DNA from: Accumulibacter sp. | GTDB taxonomy: Bacteria; Pseudomonadota; Gammaproteobacteria; Burkholderiales; Rhodocyclaceae | NCBI GenBank assembly: GCA_003538495.1 | Contig: DPSD01000447.1 | Location: forward strand, 1 to 12,175 | DNA length: 12,175 bases | Direction: 5' to 3' | In this document: positions 5,910-11,975 of the stretch, piece after piece | Layout: each line of letters begins with the position of its first letter | Position numbering within the stretch: position 1 is the first letter of the stretch | The notes under the pieces: model-generated | What the model was told of the DNA's origin: nothing | What the model saw: the letters and a program-made list of their open reading frames with translations, nothing else | Databases searched by the model: none | Program-made: the position numbers and the translations under genes

Positions 5910-6866
5910 TCATTCCTCCTGCACCTTGGCCGCCTCGCCAAGCAACCACTCCCGGAAGACACTCACCACCGGGCGATCGGCTACGGCTTCGGCGACCACC
6001 AGGTAATAGGCTTGCGGCCCACGGATGACAATATCGAAGGGCACCACCAGGCGGCCGGCGGCCACCTCGGCCTCGATCAGCGGCTTGGACGCCAGAGTGA
6101 CGCCGACGCCATCGACCGCCGCCGAGAGCAACAGCCCGGGGTCGCTGATCCGGGTTCCCGAGTCCGCGTCGATGCCGGTGACCCCGGCGACCTGCAGCCA
6201 CTGCCCCCAACTTGGGCGGTCGTAGAGGTCAATCGGCGACTCGTTATGGAGCAGATTGTGACGCCGCAGATCGGCCGGCACGTTCAATGGTCGCATCCCC
6301 AACAGCAGACGCGGGCTGCAAACCGCCGTGTAGACCGGTACGAACAAGCGGTCGACCCGGCACCCATCATACTGACCACGCCCGTAGCGAATGAAGGTTT
6401 CGGTCTCGTCGTCGCGCAGATCGACGGTGGCCAGGCCGGAGACATGCGAAGTATCGCTGGCGTCGATGGTATCCAGCGAGGTCGCCATGTGCAGCCGGAT
6501 CTCGGGATGCGCGGCCGTGAAGTCGGGCAGGTGACGCATCAGCCAGCGGGCGGCGAAAGCGGGCGGCGAGGTCACCACCAGGCGTCCGCCGGCGACCTGC
6601 GTTCGCGTGCTCTCGATCGCCCAGGCAAAACACTCCAGGCCCTCGCGCACCTTCGGCAGCATCGCCCGACCTTCGCTGGTCAGTTCCAGTGCCCGCGTCA
6701 ACCGGCGAAAAAGCGGCAAGTGCAGGTACTCCTCTAGGCCCCGAATCTGGTGGCTGATCGCCGTCGGGGTCACCGAAAGCTCCGCCGCGGCGTCCTTGAA
6801 ACTGAGGTGACGAGCCGCCGCTTCAAAGGCGCGCAGCGAGCCAAGCGGTGGCAAGCGGTAGGTCAT
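5910..6866 (-). CDS. LysR-family transcriptional regulator, GcvA-like
   Basis: The 318-aa product is a full-length LysR-type regulator. The N-terminal winged helix-turn-helix is RLPPLGSLRAFEAAARHLSF followed by KDAAAELSVTPTAISHQIRG and LPLFRRLTRALELTSEG, which is the pattern of the GcvA subgroup (PL..LRAFEAAARHLSF..AA.EL.VT..A.SHQI..LE). The substrate-binding region (about 92-305) includes LVVTSPPAFAARWLMRHLPDF, FIRYGRGQYDG, and DPGLLLSAAVDGVGVTLASK, also GcvA-like. The ligand cannot be read from sequence; orthology to gcvA (glycine cleavage) is not claimed because no gcv genes are nearby. It is divergent from the small-protein genes starting at 6982, which are the obvious candidate targets. 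A dyad with T-N11-A spacing lies 5 bp upstream of its ATG, suggesting autoregulation. No strong Shine-Dalgarno is visible. Confidence 0.95.
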   Translation of the reverse strand: MTYRLPPLGSLRAFEAAARHLSFKDAAAELSVTPTAISHQIRGLEEYLHLPLFRRLTRALELTSEGRAMLPKVREGLECFAWAIESTRTQVAGGRLVVTSPPAFAARWLMRHLPDFTAAHPEIRLHMATSLDTIDASDTSHVSGLATVDLRDDETETFIRYGRGQYDGCRVDRLFVPVYTAVCSPRLLLGMRPLNVPADLRRHNLLHNESPIDLYDRPSWGQWLQVAGVTGIDADSGTRISDPGLLLSAAVDGVGVTLASKPLIEAEVAAGRLVVPFDIVIRGPQAYYLVVAEAVADRPVVSVFREWLLGEAAKVQEE

Positions 6867-6871
6867 ATGGA

Positions 6872-6884
6872 TGAGATTTTCTCA
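6872..6884. promoter_or_regulatory. LysR-type regulator box (T-N11-A dyad)
   Basis: TGAGATTTTCTCA is a perfect interrupted dyad (TGAGA / TCTCA around TTT) with exact T-N11-A spacing, the canonical LysR-type recognition pattern. It lies just upstream of the LysR start codon and in the region shared with the divergent small-protein genes, as expected for an autoregulating LysR family member. Confidence 0.55.
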
Positions 6885-6906
6885 CGCATTGGCTGACATT
6901 TGATCG

Positions 6907-6926
6907 TTTGCCGGCCCCCCGGCAAA
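6907..6926. promoter_or_regulatory. 20-bp palindrome, possible operator over a promoter
   Basis: TTTGCCGG (6907-6914) and CCGGCAAA (6919-6926) are perfect reverse complements separated by CCCC. The left arm overlaps a possible -35 TTGCCG (6908-6913), which is 17 bp from a -10-like TACAGT (6931-6936), giving a weak promoter for the first small gene. A repressor site or an RNA hairpin are both possible; there is no T-tract. Confidence 0.4.
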
Positions 6927-6946
6927 GAAATACAGTTACATCGACC

Positions 6947-6961
6947 TCTCGGAAGCCGAGA
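6947..6961 (+). promoter_or_regulatory. Leader hairpin of first small gene
   Basis: TCTCGG (6947-6952) and CCGAGA (6956-6961) form a 6-bp stem with an AAG loop, 8 nt before the Shine-Dalgarno AAGGAAGA. The same structure recurs before the second copy with a slightly changed stem, which argues that it is maintained. Confidence 0.4.
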
Positions 6962-6981
6962 ACAACACAAGGAAGACCGCA

Positions 6982-7161
6982 ATGAAAACCGACCTCAACC
7001 GTGACCAGATCATGATGATCGTTGAACGCGCACGTCATCAGCACAGCATCGAAGCCGGCGGAGTCATCGCTACCTCCACCCGCAAGGCGATCGCCTGGCT
7101 GGCCAGCCGGGGCGACAAGTTCCTGCACGCCCTGTTGATGTCGCCGACCGCACACCACTGA
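6982..7161 (+). CDS. Small basic protein, tandem family copy 1 (59 aa)
   Basis: I do not recognise this family. The product reads MKTDLNRDQIMMIVERARHQ, then HSIEAGGVIATSTRKAIAWL, then ASRGDKFLHALLMSPTAHH. It is rich in Arg/His and looks like two amphipathic helices around a conserved Gly, without a true membrane span or signal peptide. AAGGAAGA lies 6 nt before the ATG. About three quarters of its residues are identical to the protein encoded at 7261-7446, and many differences are conservative or confined to the C-terminal end, which supports real coding. It is the first gene after the divergent LysR regulator, so regulation by that protein is likely. The pattern of short, basic amphipathic proteins is loosely reminiscent of YjiS-type small proteins, but I see no alignable motif. 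Confidence 0.75.
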   Translation: MKTDLNRDQIMMIVERARHQHSIEAGGVIATSTRKAIAWLASRGDKFLHALLMSPTAHH

Positions 7162-7191
7162 GACGGCACAAACACCCGACCGGCCAGCAAG

Positions 7192-7223
7192 TACCGTTAC
7201 CTCGAACTACCGCTACATCGAAT
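7192..7223 (+). repeat. Two 16-bp near-identical direct repeats before copy 2
   Basis: TACCGTTACCTCGAAC (7192-7207) and TACCGCTACATCGAAT (7208-7223) lie back to back and match at 13 of 16 positions. A third version, TACAGTTACATCGACC, occurs at 6931-6946 in the leader of copy 1. They may be protein-binding sites or traces of the duplication event. Confidence 0.5.
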
Positions 7224-7239
7224 TCTCGAAAACCGAGAA
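7223..7239 (+). promoter_or_regulatory. Leader hairpin of second small gene
   Basis: TTCTCG (7223-7228) pairs with CGAGAA (7234-7239) around AAAAC. It sits in the same place as the hairpin before copy 1, just upstream of AAGGAAGA, and its stem is kept at 6 bp although the loop-proximal pair differs. Confidence 0.4.
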
Positions 7240-7260
7240 AACGACTCAAGGAAGAAGAAA

Positions 7261-7446
7261 ATGAAAACCGACCTCAACCGCGACCAGATCATGATGATCG
7301 TTGAACGCGCACGTCGTCAGCACGCCATCGAAGCCGGCAAAGTCATCGCCACCGGCACCCGCAGCGCGATCGCCTGGCTGAACAGCCGGGGCGACAAGTT
7401 GTTGCACTCGCTCCAGTTCATGCTGCCGACCGCCCGCTACTACTAG
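7261..7446 (+). CDS. Small basic protein, tandem family copy 2 (61 aa)
   Basis: This is the paralogue of the gene at 6982-7161. The product reads MKTDLNRDQIMMIVERARRQ, then HAIEAGKVIATGTRSAIAWL, then NSRGDKLLHSLQFMLPTARYY. The first 18 residues are identical to copy 1, and IEAG, VIAT, AIAWL and SRGDK are conserved; the last ten residues diverge. A basic amphipathic helix (about residues 10-42) is the dominant predicted feature, so peripheral membrane, nucleic-acid or protein binding are all conceivable. The Shine-Dalgarno is AAGGAAGA, with the start 7 nt later. It is preceded by a duplicated leader with hairpin and 16-bp repeats, and followed 6 nt after its stop by another hairpin. Function is unknown. 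Confidence 0.78.
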   Translation: MKTDLNRDQIMMIVERARRQHAIEAGKVIATGTRSAIAWLNSRGDKLLHSLQFMLPTARYY

Positions 7447-7452
7447 AAAGCG

Positions 7453-7478
7453 GACTTGCCGGAACGACCGCGCAAGTC
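7453..7478 (+). terminator. Stable hairpin after copy 2
   Basis: GACTTGC (7453-7459) pairs with GCAAGTC (7472-7478), and the stem continues with CGG/CCG across one bulged C, closing on an AACGA loop. It begins 6 nt after the copy 2 stop codon and ends 27 nt before the copy 3 start. There is no T-tract, so it could be an mRNA processing or stabilising element or attenuator between the second and third genes rather than a full terminator. Confidence 0.4.
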
Positions 7479-7505
7479 AACGAATGACGCAAGAGGATCA
7501 ACACA

Positions 7506-7763
7506 ATGAAAGCACCCCTCAAGCAGGAGCAGTTGATGATGATCATCGACGGTGCCACCGACGAACACCGTATCGCCATTGGCAAAATGATCACGACGAG
7601 CGTCCGCAGCACGCGTGGCCATCTGTCAACGGTCACCGGGACCCGCGTCCGGGTACGGCCTATGGTGCTGCTGACGAAGGTCGGTACGCCCGCAAGCCGT
7701 CCCGTCCGTGTTGCGGCCCAGCACCCCCGGCCGCTGCCTCGGCACGGCGCCTGCCGGCCGTGA
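7506..7763 (+). CDS. Diverged third member of the small-protein family (85 aa)
   Basis: The N-terminal part reads MKAPLKQEQLMMIIDGATDE, then HRIAIGKMITTSVRSTRGHL. It aligns with copies 1 and 2 at MK..L...Q.MMI...A..H.I..GK.I.T..R....L. After about residue 45 the similarity stops and the frame runs on through a Val/Arg/Pro-rich stretch (TRVRVRPMVLLTK, then VGTPASRPVRVAA and beyond) that does not look like the paralogues or like a folded domain. The start is supported by AAGAGGA upstream. The gene may be a functional, diverged paralogue with a new tail, or a degenerate copy whose original stop was lost. The stop at 7761-7763 coincides with a possible -35 element for the next gene. Confidence 0.55.
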   Translation: MKAPLKQEQLMMIIDGATDEHRIAIGKMITTSVRSTRGHLSTVTGTRVRVRPMVLLTKVGTPASRPVRVAAQHPRPLPRHGACRP

Positions 7764-7788
7764 CAGCAGGCCGGTCGACAGGTACCAT
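7760..7788 (+). promoter_or_regulatory. Candidate sigma-70 promoter of the thioesterase gene
   Basis: GTGACA (7760-7765, five of six consensus positions) and TACCAT (7783-7788, four of six) are separated by 17 bp. Transcription would start near 7795, about 33 nt before the ATG at 7828. The leader lacks an obvious Shine-Dalgarno. Confidence 0.35.
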
Positions 7789-7827
7789 GGCGCTCCCCTT
7801 ACTGCTGCCCGACCCACACCGAACCCC

Positions 7828-8253
7828 ATGGCCAGAGTTCAGATCAAGCTGCCGGAGCACTTCGCATTCTCAACCGAGGTAACGCTCTATCTAAGCCACA
7901 TGAACTACGCCGGGCACCTTGACAACGCCCTGCTGCTGTCGGTGGTATCCGAGGCCAGGGCGCGCTTTTTCCAGTCGCTGGGCTATACCGAGCTGAATGT
8001 CGAGGGGGTCGGAATCGTCGTCGCCGACGCGGCAGTAAAATACAAGTCCGAGGCGTTTCACGGCGAGGTGATGGTCGTTCGCATGCGCGCTGGCGAGTTC
8101 GCCAGCAAGGGCTGTGACCTGCTGTGGGGGATCAACGAAAAGTCGAGTCAACGCGAAGTCGCTCGCGGCAAGACCGGAATCGTGTTCTTCGATTACGCGA
8201 CGCGCCAGGTTACCGAAGTACCCGAGAACTTCCGCGCCCGAGCCGCAGGCTGA
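7828..8253 (+). CDS. Hotdog-fold acyl-CoA thioesterase (4HBT-like superfamily)
   Basis: The 141-aa product fits a single hotdog domain of the 4-hydroxybenzoyl-CoA thioesterase-like superfamily. The active-site loop and helix read YLSHMNYAGHLDNALLLSVV (21-40) followed by SEARARFFQSLGY, matching the NYGGHLxNDALLSLLHEARxRFL pattern of one thioesterase subgroup. Asn26, His30 and Glu42 are candidate catalytic residues; the Asp of classical YbgC-type enzymes is replaced by Asn, which appears normal for this subgroup. The later strands VVADAAVKYKSEAFHGEVMV and GKTGIVFFDYATRQVTEVPE complete the fold. The substrate is unknown; hydrolysis of an acyl-CoA in the cytosol is expected. ATG 7828 is chosen because similarity begins there, even though no Shine-Dalgarno is visible; the frame is open upstream to 7708 but that part is unlike the family. 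Confidence 0.85.
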   Translation: MARVQIKLPEHFAFSTEVTLYLSHMNYAGHLDNALLLSVVSEARARFFQSLGYTELNVEGVGIVVADAAVKYKSEAFHGEVMVVRMRAGEFASKGCDLLWGINEKSSQREVARGKTGIVFFDYATRQVTEVPENFRARAAG

Positions 8254-8302
8254 GCGACTGCCGACGGCGTGCCCGAACTGAACAGGCTGCTAAGCATGCA
8301 GC

Positions 8303-8336
8303 GCTGGCGCACCCCTGCCGCGGCGCAGGCGCCGGC
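8303..8336. terminator. Strong hairpin between convergent genes
   Basis: GCTGGCGC (8303-8310) pairs with GCGCCGGC (8329-8336) with one G-T pair, and an inner CTGC/GCAG stem (8315-8318, 8325-8328) stacks inside, leaving ACCC as a one-sided bulge. It lies in the 82-bp gap between the convergent thioesterase and CBS/DUF294 genes and reaches the stop codon of the latter. No T-tract follows on either strand, so bidirectional termination is only a possibility. Confidence 0.35.
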
Positions 8337-9799
8337 TAGCTCGGCGCAAAATCGCGAACCAGGCGCTTCTGCAAATTGCCGACCTGTTTGAGTGACTCCT
8401 TGAGGATCAGGCGGTCGAGTTCGTGCAACTCATCGGGGTCGACGCGGTTGGAGATGGCGTCGGCCCGGTCGTTCACCTGCTGCTCCAGCCGCAGGCGCTG
8501 GATGTGCTGGAAGGCATCGATCAGCGCCGCCATATCGTAAGCGGCGATGCCGACCTGCTCGCCAGCGACGCGCAGCCGCTCGATGGTATTGGTATCGGGT
8601 ATCTGGCGGGCCAGAGCGTACACCCGCGCGGCATCGACGAATGGCCGCGAGCCGTGTTTTTTTAGATCGATGGTGTGCGGGAACTCCTTGTCGAGATCGT
8701 AGCGGAATCCCTTCCACCAGTTCAGCGGCGACTCCCAGTTCATCGTGTTCTCGACCATCGCCCGCAGGAAAATGGGGTAACAGTGTGCGCGGCCCAGCAG
8801 CCAGGCGCGCAGCTCGTTGGCCAGCGACTCCTGTCCATACAGGCCGCGCAGATCGAAGAAGATGCTCGAATTCAGAATCGCCTCCGGCTGAGGGCTTTCC
8901 AGCCAACCTGAAAAGGCCGCCCGCCATTCGTCCACGGACAGGCACCACTGTGGATTGCTGGCCATGATATGGCCCTTGCACAAGGGAAAACCACAGGCGT
9001 CGAGGGCACTATTGACCGCCCCGGCAAAAGGCAGAAACGCTTCGCGCAAGGCCGCGGCCTGCTGCTCGGATTCGGCGGCGAAGATCAGCCCGTTGTCCTG
9101 GTCGGTGGCCAGCGTCTGCTCGAGCCGACCCTCGGAGCCAAACACCAGCCAACACCATTGCACGTACGGCAGATCGAACTGGCCGGCGACCAGTTCGATC
9201 ACCTGCAGGGTCAGCAGATCGTTGAGCGACGAGAGCCGGTTGCAGAGCGCGTCGGCGCTCACCCGCTCGGCCACCAGGCGACCAACCAGCGCGCGGATGT
9301 CGCCGGCCAGGGTGACCAGCGTCGACAGGTCGCGCGCAGCGAGAATGGCGGTCACCAGGTCGCTGCCTTGCGCGCCCGGCAGCGTGTAGAGATCGGACTG
9401 TGAAACGACATTGAAATAGCTGCCATCGGCCTCGATCAGTACCAGATGGTGCACCCCGCGACGGACCATCACCACGCTCGCCTGATGCGCGGTACTGTCC
9501 GCGGGAACGGTGATCAGGCCACCAGTCATCACTGCGGCAATCGGCGCTTGCAGATCGCCAACCTCGATCGCCACCCGCCGCAGGACGTCGTGCAGGGTGA
9601 TGATTCCCAGCGGCACCCGGGTCTGCTCATCAACCACCACCACCGCATCGCCATGAGTCCTGTCGAGCAGCAGCAAGGTGTCGCGCACACTGGTCGACGG
9701 ACCGACCGTCAGGGGCACACTGCGTACCAGATGGCGAAGCGCGACATACGGCGAGAACGGCGTCGCGCGTGCGAGTTGCTCAGTACTTGAGTCGGGCAT
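8336..9799 (-). CDS. CBS-domain DUF294 putative nucleotidyltransferase
   Basis: The 487-aa product has a pair of CBS domains (about residues 22-140, with AVVVVDEQTRVPLGIITLHD and HHLVLIEADGSYFNVVSQSD), then a GlnD-like nucleotidyltransferase domain (DUF294, about 150-290) with the signature GSEGR (221-225) and TDQDNGLIF (232-240), then a helical C-terminal substrate-binding domain (about 330-470) with the block NWWKGFRYDLDKE. CBS pairs usually bind adenosine nucleotides. The N-terminal cyclic-nucleotide-binding domain present in longer relatives is absent. The biochemical reaction is not established for the family. The ATG at 9799-9797 lies 20 nt inside the end of the upstream exonuclease gene and has GAGAGGA before it, so translational coupling is likely. 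From memory, DUF294 and DnaQ-type genes are neighbours in other proteobacteria, often close to acetate-type sodium:solute symporters. Confidence 0.9.
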   Translation of the reverse strand: MPDSSTEQLARATPFSPYVALRHLVRSVPLTVGPSTSVRDTLLLLDRTHGDAVVVVDEQTRVPLGIITLHDVLRRVAIEVGDLQAPIAAVMTGGLITVPADSTAHQASVVMVRRGVHHLVLIEADGSYFNVVSQSDLYTLPGAQGSDLVTAILAARDLSTLVTLAGDIRALVGRLVAERVSADALCNRLSSLNDLLTLQVIELVAGQFDLPYVQWCWLVFGSEGRLEQTLATDQDNGLIFAAESEQQAAALREAFLPFAGAVNSALDACGFPLCKGHIMASNPQWCLSVDEWRAAFSGWLESPQPEAILNSSIFFDLRGLYGQESLANELRAWLLGRAHCYPIFLRAMVENTMNWESPLNWWKGFRYDLDKEFPHTIDLKKHGSRPFVDAARVYALARQIPDTNTIERLRVAGEQVGIAAYDMAALIDAFQHIQRLRLEQQVNDRADAISNRVDPDELHELDRLILKESLKQVGNLQKRLVRDFAPS

Positions 9800-11975
9800 G
9801 GTAGGTCCTCTCGCTGGCTTCGCGCGCTTGTCGCAGGGTGGTGATCCCCATTTCAGCCAGCAGCGGCAGCATCTTCAGGAAGACCTCCCCGGTCACCATC
9901 GCGTCGCCAAGCGCCGTATGGCGTCCGAATACCGAGACCCCGAGACGCTCGGCGATCGCTTCCAGCCGGTGCGTACTCTGGTTGGGGTGCAATACCGCCG
10001 ACAGCAGCAGGGTGTCGAGCACCGGGTGGTCGAAACGCACGCCGCTCTGCCGCTCCTTGAGTTGCAGGAAACGCATGTCGAAAGCGGCGTTGTGGCCGAC
10101 CATCACGGTGTCGGCGCAGAAGGCGTGGAAGGTGGGCAGAACGACCGTAATCACCGGCTGTCCGGCGAGCAGATCGCGGGTGATGCCGTGCACCTTCACT
10201 GATTGCTGCGACAGCGGCCGACGCGGGTCGATCAGCTGGTCGAAGCATTCGTGGCGCAGCAGACGACGGTTGACGATTCGCGTCGCACCGATCTGGATGA
10301 TCTCGTCGCCTGCGGAAGGCTGCAGACCGGTGGTCTCGGTATCGAAGACGGTGTACGACAACTCGGCGAGCGGTCGATCATCAAGTTCATGACTGCCCGC
10401 CGACCAGCGAAAGATATCGAAGTCATAGAATTCGGGGCGCTCGCCGTCAGCCGCGGGGATAATCGCCCGCGGCAGATCCTTGGGCGCCTCGCCGGCCGGC
10501 AGCATGGTCCGAAAGAAAGCTCGGTGGGAAACGCGTTCGCGCTGGAACCAGATCTCGCCGTTGCAGCGCTCGATTACGTCAACCACGCTGAGTGGCGACG
10601 ATTCGCCGTCGATACTCATTGGGTCCTGCAGCCAGCTCATCGCCGCTTCGTTGTTCATGAAGGTGCCGACCCAGTACAGGTCGAGCTGCGCCAGATGGCC
10701 GTGGCGCTGCAGCGACAGACGCACGTCGCGCACCTCGTACTCGTCCTGCAAGCGCAAGGCCAGATAGCGCAAGGCTTGCAGCAGTCCGAAGCTGTCCACG
10801 CGCAACCACAGGCTGTCATCGACGTTCTCGGTTTTCACCGCCAGCGGGCGATGTTCACCGCGGCGCTGCTCGCCGATCCGTCGTGCCGCGACGGCGAGGA
10901 GTTCGACGCCGAGGATTTCCTCGAGCAGCCAACGCTCGCGCAAGTCGTTGGAAAACGCCGCCGCCGCTTTCTCGAACTGCGTCGACAGCGCGCCTGCCTC
11001 GTCGCGAATGACCCCCAGGAAGCGATCCCGCTGACGGGGCGCCATGTCCGAGAAATCGGAGAGCATTTCGGCTGCCGCGCGCAGGCTGCCCAGCGGACCC
11101 CGTCCCCCCTCGATCAGCGACTGGATCAACTCGTCGCGGCGCGCGTGCCGTTCGTTGGTCTGCGTCACGTCTTCGAGAACCAGCACGAAACCGGTCACCG
11201 AGAGATCGCCAACCAGCGCTCCGGGCTGACCATCGCCACCCAACACCGGCGACATGTGGGCGCGCAGCAGGCGTCCGGCACGGGTGGCGGTGACGAACTG
11301 CGCCGAGCCGATGCCTTGCCTGCCGTCCCCCCTCGCCTCGTCGCCGGCGACCGGCTGCAGGCGCTCCAGGGCATGCTCGATGAGCGCCCTGTCGAAGACC
11401 CTGTAGATCGAACGTCCGAGTCCGAGCAATTCGGCATTGCTGCCATCGGCCCCGGGCGACAGCGCCTGCTTGGCCCGCTGGTTATAGAGCAGCACTCGGC
11501 CATCGAGATTGCAGACCACCACACTCTGGCTCAGGTCGGCCATCAGCGCGGCCAACCGGCTCCGTTCCTGTTCGAGCGAAGCGCGCGCTTCGCGCACGCG
11601 CTCGGCGACATCACTCTCCAAGGCATCGCGGGCGGCCAGCAGGTGATTCGCCGCCTGGGCCAGCGCGCGCAGCTCTTCGGTCGCCGGATCCGACAGGCGC
11701 AGACCACTGTGGGCGGTCATTGCCGCCAGGTCTTCGGCCATCCGCAGAGGCGCATTGACATGGCGCGCATAGGCCCTAGCGACGGTCCAGCAAGCCACCA
11801 CGGAAAAGGTCAGCGTCAACACCAGCAGGACGGCGATCCGCTCCCCAGACCAGTGCCCGCCAGCGCCTTCGCCGGCTTCGGTGGCGACCATCAGGGCGGC
11901 CGTCGACAGCACCACCAGCAACACAAACAGGCAGGCGAACGTCGCCGCCCGGACCAGCTTGTGCGGCCACTGCAT
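9780..11975 (-). CDS. Membrane sensor (degenerate kinase-like) fused to DnaQ-type 3'-5' exonuclease
   Basis: This 731-aa protein combines a sensor architecture with a nuclease. Two membrane helices (about 10-32 and 46-68) enclose a tiny periplasmic loop; a HAMP-like linker and coiled coil follow (69-145), then a PAS domain (about 140-270, SQSVVVCNLDGRVLLYNQRA). A dimerisation-type helical region follows, but where kinases have H-E-L-R-x-P-L it reads EGGRGPLGSL (289-298), so the phospho-accepting His is missing. The ATPase-like part (about 390-493) lacks a clear N-box Asn; only SVVDVIERCNGEIWFQRE recalls the kinase core. The C-terminus (about 540-705) is a DEDDh exonuclease: FDTETTGL (Asp545, Glu547), GHNAAFDMRFL (Asp633) and HTALGDAMVT (His686, Asp691), all intact. 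The start directly abuts the stop of a response regulator gene (TAGATG), with GGAG upstream. Probably an inner-membrane-tethered, signal-controlled nuclease. Confidence 0.88.
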   Translation of the reverse strand: MQWPHKLVRAATFACLFVLLVVLSTAALMVATEAGEGAGGHWSGERIAVLLVLTLTFSVVACWTVARAYARHVNAPLRMAEDLAAMTAHSGLRLSDPATEELRALAQAANHLLAARDALESDVAERVREARASLEQERSRLAALMADLSQSVVVCNLDGRVLLYNQRAKQALSPGADGSNAELLGLGRSIYRVFDRALIEHALERLQPVAGDEARGDGRQGIGSAQFVTATRAGRLLRAHMSPVLGGDGQPGALVGDLSVTGFVLVLEDVTQTNERHARRDELIQSLIEGGRGPLGSLRAAAEMLSDFSDMAPRQRDRFLGVIRDEAGALSTQFEKAAAAFSNDLRERWLLEEILGVELLAVAARRIGEQRRGEHRPLAVKTENVDDSLWLRVDSFGLLQALRYLALRLQDEYEVRDVRLSLQRHGHLAQLDLYWVGTFMNNEAAMSWLQDPMSIDGESSPLSVVDVIERCNGEIWFQRERVSHRAFFRTMLPAGEAPKDLPRAIIPAADGERPEFYDFDIFRWSAGSHELDDRPLAELSYTVFDTETTGLQPSAGDEIIQIGATRIVNRRLLRHECFDQLIDPRRPLSQQSVKVHGITRDLLAGQPVITVVLPTFHAFCADTVMVGHNAAFDMRFLQLKERQSGVRFDHPVLDTLLLSAVLHPNQSTHRLEAIAERLGVSVFGRHTALGDAMVTGEVFLKMLPLLAEMGITTLRQAREASERTYHARLKY

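Larger units (their letters stand above)
6931..7446 (+). repeat. Tandem duplication of leader plus small gene (period about 279 bp)
   Basis: The unit starting near 6931 (TACAGTTACATCGACC, hairpin, AAGGAAGA, ATG, small gene) recurs starting near 7208 (TACCGCTACATCGAAT, hairpin, AAGGAAGA, ATG, small gene). The start codons are 279 bp apart. Similarity covers both the leader and most of the coding sequence, showing that gene and regulatory leader were duplicated together. Confidence 0.75.

Noticed and set aside
5841..6737. 298-aa plus-strand frame opposite the LysR gene
   Set aside because: Antisense shadow; the LysR reading has full family similarity over the same bases and this frame has none.
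6931..7260. CRISPR-like array from the three 16-bp repeats
   Set aside because: Only three imperfect copies, two of them directly adjacent without spacers, and no cas genes; duplication of a leader explains them better.
7484..7882. 132-aa plus-strand frame overlapping small gene copy 3 and the thioesterase start
   Set aside because: Its sequence is low-complexity and it runs through a recognised thioesterase start in another frame, while copy 3 in its own frame matches the paralogues.
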